Assembly: GCA_006546595.1 (NCBI GenBank) | Contig: VIAD01000029.1 | Span: forward strand, 1-15,931 | Direction: 5' to 3' | DNA from: Moraxellaceae bacterium AER2_44_116 | GTDB taxonomy: Bacteria > Pseudomonadota > Gammaproteobacteria > Pseudomonadales > Moraxellaceae | DNA: 15,931 bases | Shown here: in pieces, positions 12,167 through 15,931 of the stretch | How the letters are laid out: the number at the start of each line of letters is the position of its first letter | Numbering within the stretch: position 1 is the stretch's first letter | Made by a program: the position numbers and the translations under genes | The notes under the pieces: generated by a model | The model's input: the letters and a program-made list of their open reading frames with translations, nothing else | Databases searched by the model: none | What the model was told of the DNA's origin: nothing

Positions 12167-13570
12167 TCACCCATGCCTAACAATAGGCAACTTCACCGAA
12201 AACTTTGTTTTGCCCTGCCCAGAAATCACCGAAACATCACCATGATGAGCATGAACAATTGACTTGGTAATCGCCAATCCCAAGCCCGCACCTTCATCCG
12301 TTCTTTGCCGTGAGGCATCCCCACGATAGAAGCGGTCAAAAATCCGTGAAATTTGCTCTGGTGGAATATCAGCCCCTGAGTTTTCAATATGTACGGTTCG
12401 GGTATTTTCTTCTTGAGTGATTAACAGCGTGATAGTACCGCCAGTGGATGTATGGCGAATGGCATTCGACAACAAATTGCTGAGCGCACGGCGAATCATC
12501 AGCGAGTCGCCCAAAATAACACCATGACCTTCACGATGCAGATGGATAGATTTTTCGGCGGCCAGCGCATCATAAAACTCGAGTAGCGCATCTATTTCAG
12601 CGGCCAGTTCTACAGTTTGATGGTGTGGAACAACTAATCCATTGTCTGCTTTCGCTAGAAACAGCATGTCTGAAATCATCCGTGCTAATCGCTCATACTC
12701 CTCAAGGCTAGAATAAAGAATCTCTTGATAGTCCTGTGCTGTACGCGGCTTAGCCAAGGAGACCTGCGTCTGGGTCATCAGATTATTGATCGGAGTCCGT
12801 AGTTCATGGGCAAGGTCAGACGAGAACTCAGACAGACGTTGTAGGGAGTCACCGAGGCGATCCAGCATGGCGTTAAATGCGCGTGCCAATGGCTGTAGTT
12901 CGAGCGGGACACTTTCTGAGGCGAGGCGTTGTTGTAGCTGTTGAGCGGAGATACCTTCGGCAACAACCGCCATTGTTTGTACTGGGCGTAATCCCCGTCG
13001 TGCTGCTAACCAGCTTAACAAGGCAATCAGTAGCAGACCACTGCCGCCCACCAGCACCAGTTGACGTTCAAAGTCGTGCAGGAACATTTGGTGATGGGTG
13101 GTTTCTGTACCAATGGCAACAATAAATACATCATTGTTGCGTCCTGTGGGTAGTTGCGCGGCAAAGCCTTGATAAGCGATACCATCGGCAACCCACGCGC
13201 TCAGTTTGAAAGCCTGTTTGCTGAGAATAATCTGTGGTTTTAGTAATGCCTGATTGGGAATAGCGGTATGACCTTCGGCAAAAAACGTGTGTCCTGCGGG
13301 GCGATCCACGCGCACGACTAAATCATGATGACCGACCAGTGAATTAGATAATTGCTGAATACGCGCCGCGTCATCAGGTGCGGTATTGTCTAGCAGGATA
13401 TGGTGAATCAGCTCTAGTTTGCCTTCGAGCAAATTCGAGTCCAGCTCATTAAAGTGATGGCTAACCGACGATCTAATCATCAATCCCATCACGATTAACA
13501 CGCCAGCAGCTAACAAGGTGAATAACAGACTAGTGCGAACAGCAATGGTATTAGGTAGCCGAAAAGTCAT
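12167..13570 (-). CDS. copS: heavy-metal (copper/silver-type) sensor histidine kinase, 467 aa
   Basis: CusS/CopS-type membrane kinase. The first transmembrane helix spans ~14-32, a periplasmic sensor ~33-171 and the second helix ~172-190. A HAMP linker is followed by the phospho-acceptor H-box SDLAHELRTP (H255). The N-box is NLLSNAIRHT (365-374), the G1-type loop VHIENSGADI resembles CusS, FDRFYRG spans 411-417, and the G2 box is GAGLGLAI (427-434). It probably senses periplasmic Cu(I)/Ag(I) and phosphorylates the regulator encoded just upstream. ATG 13570 follows GGAGG by 9 bases and overlaps the regulator's end by 20 bp, so the pair is coupled. The metal is inferred from family and from the neighbouring Met-rich protein; the symbol could equally be cusS. 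Confidence 0.85.
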   Translation of the reverse strand: MTFRLPNTIAVRTSLLFTLLAAGVLIVMGLMIRSSVSHHFNELDSNLLEGKLELIHHILLDNTAPDDAARIQQLSNSLVGHHDLVVRVDRPAGHTFFAEGHTAIPNQALLKPQIILSKQAFKLSAWVADGIAYQGFAAQLPTGRNNDVFIVAIGTETTHHQMFLHDFERQLVLVGGSGLLLIALLSWLAARRGLRPVQTMAVVAEGISAQQLQQRLASESVPLELQPLARAFNAMLDRLGDSLQRLSEFSSDLAHELRTPINNLMTQTQVSLAKPRTAQDYQEILYSSLEEYERLARMISDMLFLAKADNGLVVPHHQTVELAAEIDALLEFYDALAAEKSIHLHREGHGVILGDSLMIRRALSNLLSNAIRHTSTGGTITLLITQEENTRTVHIENSGADIPPEQISRIFDRFYRGDASRQRTDEGAGLGLAITKSIVHAHHGDVSVISGQGKTKFSVKLPIVRHG

Positions 13571-14246
13571 CTGACGCTTCCTCCAGCACATAGCCCATCC
13601 CGCGCACAGTACGAATCAGTTTGGTGTCCGCAGGCGTATCTACCTTGGTGCGTAGTCGTTTGATAGCCACCTCAACGACATTAGTATCGCTGTTAAAATT
13701 CATATCCCATACCTGAGATGCTATTAAAGAGTGCGGTAGGATTTCACCCTGACGGCGCATAAGCAGTTCTAACAGCGCAAATTCTTTGGCGGTCAAATCA
13801 ATACGTCGGCCTGCCCGTAAAGCGCGACGACGGCGAATATCCAACTCCAAATCTGCCACTTGTAGCATATCGTCTTCGCGAATACGTCCGCGACGCAGCA
13901 AGGTTCTTACCCGCGCCAACAATTCGGCAAAGGCAAATGGTTTGACTAAATAGTCGTCTGCACCCAGCTCTAATCCTTTTACGCGGTCTTCCACTTGATC
14001 GCGTGCCGTTAAAAACAAAACGGGCATGGTTTTGCCTGCACGTTTTATGGCAGCTAATACTTGCCAGCCATTCAGTTCGGGAAGCATGACATCCAAAATC
14101 ACCAGATCATAGTCGTCGGTCGTCGCTTGATGTTGACCACTGAGGCCGTCTTTAACCCAATCAGTGATATAGCCTGCTTCGGTTAAACCTTGTTTCAGGT
14201 AGTCACCCGTTTTAGCCTCATCTTCGACAAGTAGAATTTTCATAGC
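13551..14246 (-). CDS. copR: OmpR-family metal response regulator, 231 aa
   Basis: The receiver domain spans 1-~115, with acidic E7/D8, phospho-acceptor D51 (DLVILDVMLPELNGW), T79 and K101 (LVKPFAFAELLARV). A winged-helix DNA-binding domain follows (~130-225), with the typical RRIDLTAKEFALLELLMRRQGEILPHSLIASQVW and NVVEVAIKRLRTKVD. It matches the CusR/CopR/SilR subgroup, which activates metal-efflux genes. The ATG at 14246 is preferred over one three codons earlier, because the protein then begins MKILLVEDE like its relatives and GGACAG lies a few bases upstream. It is divergent from the Met-rich/TolC-type genes, with a palindrome (14325-14343) between them as a probable binding site. The symbol could equally be cusR. 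Confidence 0.88.
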   Translation of the reverse strand, partial: AMKILLVEDEAKTGDYLKQGLTEAGYITDWVKDGLSGQHQATTDDYDLVILDVMLPELNGWQVLAAIKRAGKTMPVLFLTARDQVEDRVKGLELGADDYLVKPFAFAELLARVRTLLRRGRIREDDMLQVADLELDIRRRRALRAGRRIDLTAKEFALLELLMRRQGEILPHSLIASQVWDMNFNSDTNVVEVAIKRLRTKVDTPADTKLIRTVRGMGYVLEEASDDFSAT

Positions 14247-14324
14247 TGTCCACATTCATGCCATTACGTTGGCGAGGTAAATACCACCACAATAAACGCT
14301 TTCGCGCTTACTGATGACAAGATA

Positions 14325-14343
14325 ACAAAAATGTAATTTTTGT
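14325..14343. promoter_or_regulatory. palindromic operator candidate for the metal regulator
   Basis: ACAAAAAT-GTA-ATTTTTGT is a perfect inverted repeat, flanked by TGACA (14315-14319) on the left and TGTCA (14343-14347) on the right. It lies between divergent copR and the Met-rich gene. CusR/CopR-type boxes are A/T-rich inverted repeats with TGACA/TGTCA-like parts, so it fits, but the match was made from memory. Confidence 0.5.
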
Positions 14344-14452
14344 GTCAGCTTTGTGTTGGTAGCACCAGTCCATGATAACGATGGGTTCTTTCGGACAGAC
14401 CTTGTGATCTGAGTGGGGTATTTTGTGTGAATTTATTGATGACGGGGTGGTT

Positions 14453-14827
14453 ATGAAATGGTTCTTGTTAGCCTGTGTGTTATGTCAACAGCCTGTACTG
14501 GCTTTGGCGGAAGAAGTGGGTGAGCAGGATACCTATGTCAGCCCATTACAAGAATATCAAGGCTGGAAGGAGCCTGTAGTGCGTAATTGGCAGGAGACAC
14601 ATAGTCAATTAAGTGCTGAGTCATCTGGCCATGCAGGACATTCGGGTATGGTGATGCCTGATATGCCTCAATCCAAAGCTCAATCCTCGCAGCCCGTCAT
14701 GGACATGAACAATATGCCTGAGCAAGAAGGGCATCAGGGGATGAATCATCAAAACATGAAAATGCCCAACATGTCACCTGAGACTATGCCATCCAGTCAT
14801 ACCTCAAAAGAAGGTCAGGATAAATGA
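14453..14827 (+). CDS. Met/His-rich periplasmic copper-binding protein, 124 aa
   Basis: The signal peptide is MKWFLLACVLCQQPVLALA (cleavage probably after A19). A short region YVSPLQEYQGWKEPVVRNWQETHSQL follows, then a Met/His/Pro-rich tail with HAGHSGMVMPDMPQ, MDMNNMPE, GHQGMNHQNMKMPNM. Such motifs bind Cu(I)/Cu(II) in copper-resistance proteins such as CopB N-termini and related chaperones. A GTG start at 14423 is possible, but ATG 14453 after GGGGTGG gives the clean signal peptide. The stop overlaps the next ATG (ATGA), so it is coupled to the TolC-like gene. It probably sequesters periplasmic copper or feeds the efflux system. No fold is recognised beyond that. Confidence 0.75.
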   Translation: MKWFLLACVLCQQPVLALAEEVGEQDTYVSPLQEYQGWKEPVVRNWQETHSQLSAESSGHAGHSGMVMPDMPQSKAQSSQPVMDMNNMPEQEGHQGMNHQNMKMPNMSPETMPSSHTSKEGQDK

Positions 14828-15931
14828 AGAAGTCCTTTAAACCACAGCATAAATTGTTGTTGATGGTACTGTTGGCAGGCAGCTTAGGGGCTTGTGCCAC
14901 ATTATCATCTGATGGTAGTGAAGGTGAAGTGCGCGCTCAGGCGGCAAGTCTACTCAATCAGCAAGCGACACCCACCACGACGGAAGCCCGTCGTCAGTCA
15001 TCGGATGCGCTACTCACCAAAACACTGTCTGCGGAAGATGCCGTCACTTTAGCGTTATTGAACAATCCACGTCTCCAGCGGCAATTTGCTGACTTACGTA
15101 TTACTGAAACGGAGTTAGTGGCCAGCACCCGACCACGTAACCCTAGTGTGACCTTGGCACGATTGACACAAGGCTCTGAGCATGAAGTGGATCGTAGTAT
15201 TGTGTTTGATGTCATTGGTTTGTTGCTATCACCTGTACGAACACCGATAGCTAAACGACAATATCAAAACGCCAAAATGGTCGCCGTCCAGTCGGTACTG
15301 AAACTGGCTCATGATAGCCGTGTCGCCTATTTTGAGGCTATCGCCAGTATGCAGCGGGCGCGTTATGCCGCTGACGTACAAACGGCGGCCGAGGCAGGTC
15401 GTGATTTGGCACGTAATTTGGCGTTGGCGGGCAATATCAGCCGCTTGGATGCAGCGCGGGAACAGGCTTTTTATGCCTCAGCAACGGCCAATCGTGTCCG
15501 CGCTCAGGCTGACGCTGGACTGGCCCGTGAACGCCTCGTGCGTCAATTAGGACTCATCAACGATCAATCGCTGATATTACCCGAGACGTTGCCAGACCTT
15601 CCAGCGACACCACGGGTATTAAACCAAGTGGAACAGTTAGCGATGAATCAGCGCATTGATGTGCAGTTGGCTAAACGTCATGCTGAGAGTACGGCGAAAG
15701 CACTTAAGCTCAGTAAAGTGACTCGTTTGGTTAATGTGCTGGAGGTTGGTTATCAGCACAACACCTATTCAGATGCGCCAAAACAAACGGGTGTTGAAGT
15801 GAGCTTGGAACTGCCGTTGTTTGATTTTGGTAGTACTCGCGTTGCTCAGGCGGAAGCGATTTATCAGCGTTCCCTCGCGCAAGTGACAGAAACGGCGGTT
15901 AATGCCCGCAGTGAAACCCGCACGGCTTATG
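14824..15931 (+). CDS. TolC-family outer-membrane efflux lipoprotein (3' end outside window)
   Basis: The open frame runs off the window after 369 codons. A lipoprotein signal (MKKSFKPQHKLLLMVLLAGSLGAC, lipobox LGAC with C24) is followed by LSAEDAVTLALLNNPRLQRQFADLRITETELVASTRPRNPSV, the typical start of the first TolC repeat. Long helices follow, and a second repeat contains VEVSLELPLFDFGSTRVAQAEAIYQRSLAQV. This family forms trimeric outer-membrane channels for tripartite efflux (CusC/CzcC-like). With the metal two-component system and the Met-rich protein it suggests that an RND pump (CusA/CusB-type) lies to the right. The metal specificity is inferred from context. Confidence 0.85.
   Translation, partial: MKKSFKPQHKLLLMVLLAGSLGACATLSSDGSEGEVRAQAASLLNQQATPTTTEARRQSSDALLTKTLSAEDAVTLALLNNPRLQRQFADLRITETELVASTRPRNPSVTLARLTQGSEHEVDRSIVFDVIGLLLSPVRTPIAKRQYQNAKMVAVQSVLKLAHDSRVAYFEAIASMQRARYAADVQTAAEAGRDLARNLALAGNISRLDAAREQAFYASATANRVRAQADAGLARERLVRQLGLINDQSLILPETLPDLPATPRVLNQVEQLAMNQRIDVQLAKRHAESTAKALKLSKVTRLVNVLEVGYQHNTYSDAPKQTGVEVSLELPLFDFGSTRVAQAEAIYQRSLAQVTETAVNARSETRTAY

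Noticed and set aside
12877..13125. 82-codon + strand frame opposite the sensor kinase
   Set aside because: Falls within the HAMP and transmembrane-coding region of an unmistakable histidine kinase; a reverse-frame shadow.
14423..14452. GTG start ten codons upstream in the Met-rich gene
   Set aside because: It would put acidic residues before the signal peptide; ATG 14453 gives a clean signal sequence and a G-rich ribosome binding site.

Overview
The window looks like the accessory part of a gammaproteobacterial mobile element (an integrative conjugative element, genomic island or plasmid) that runs into a copper-resistance locus. The organism cannot be named from sequence alone. The gammaproteobacterial reading rests on the CusS/CusR-type pair, the HipBA and Fic modules and the moderate A+T content. 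The mobile-element reading rests on a KfrA-type protein, two orphan DNA methyltransferase-like genes, many small unknown genes, and what looks like the terminal repeats of an IS21-type insertion sequence at the left edge.

Layout. 1-90: probable IS21-like end. 215-538 (-): small unknown gene. 794-3528 (+): a GHKL/HSP90-fold ATPase, then an N6-methyltransferase-like protein without a catalytic NPPY motif. 3718-5656 (-): four small unknown genes, with a 39-codon candidate gene on the + strand between them. 5844-8462 (+): a KfrA-like DNA-binding coiled-coil protein, a WGR-domain protein, and a 98-aa protein translationally coupled to an orphan DNA methyltransferase. 8510-10349 (-): a two-helix membrane protein and a Fic-domain protein. 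10614-12153 (+): a hipB-hipA toxin-antitoxin pair. 12167-14246 (-): a heavy-metal two-component system. It is divergent from 14453-15931 (+), a Met/His-rich periplasmic protein and a TolC-family outer-membrane lipoprotein cut by the window end.

The most striking structure is a family of seven 5' leaders, on both strands, each ending just before a start codon in the 794-7584 region. Six fold into a hairpin whose outer stem (typically AGGTCTC with GGAGACC) contains the Shine-Dalgarno sequence. A loop close to GCAATTTCAA is conserved while the stems change in compensating ways, as expected of a structured cis-regulatory RNA. The gene context (methyltransferases and other mobile-element DNA-transaction genes) recalls the Rfam 'radC' RNA motif, but no alignment could be made here. 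The same genes also share terminator sequences, and an 18-bp palindrome (AATTTAGCATGCTAAATT) occurs four times in the gaps between them. Together these suggest a regulon of cassette-like units: a palindrome-binding regulator (KfrA is one candidate) at the transcription level and the leader RNA at the translation level.

The right half is conventional. A 19-bp palindrome sits between the copper regulator and the structural genes as a likely metal-response operator. The Fic gene carries an uninterrupted tract of nine C upstream of its active-site motif and could be phase-variable.
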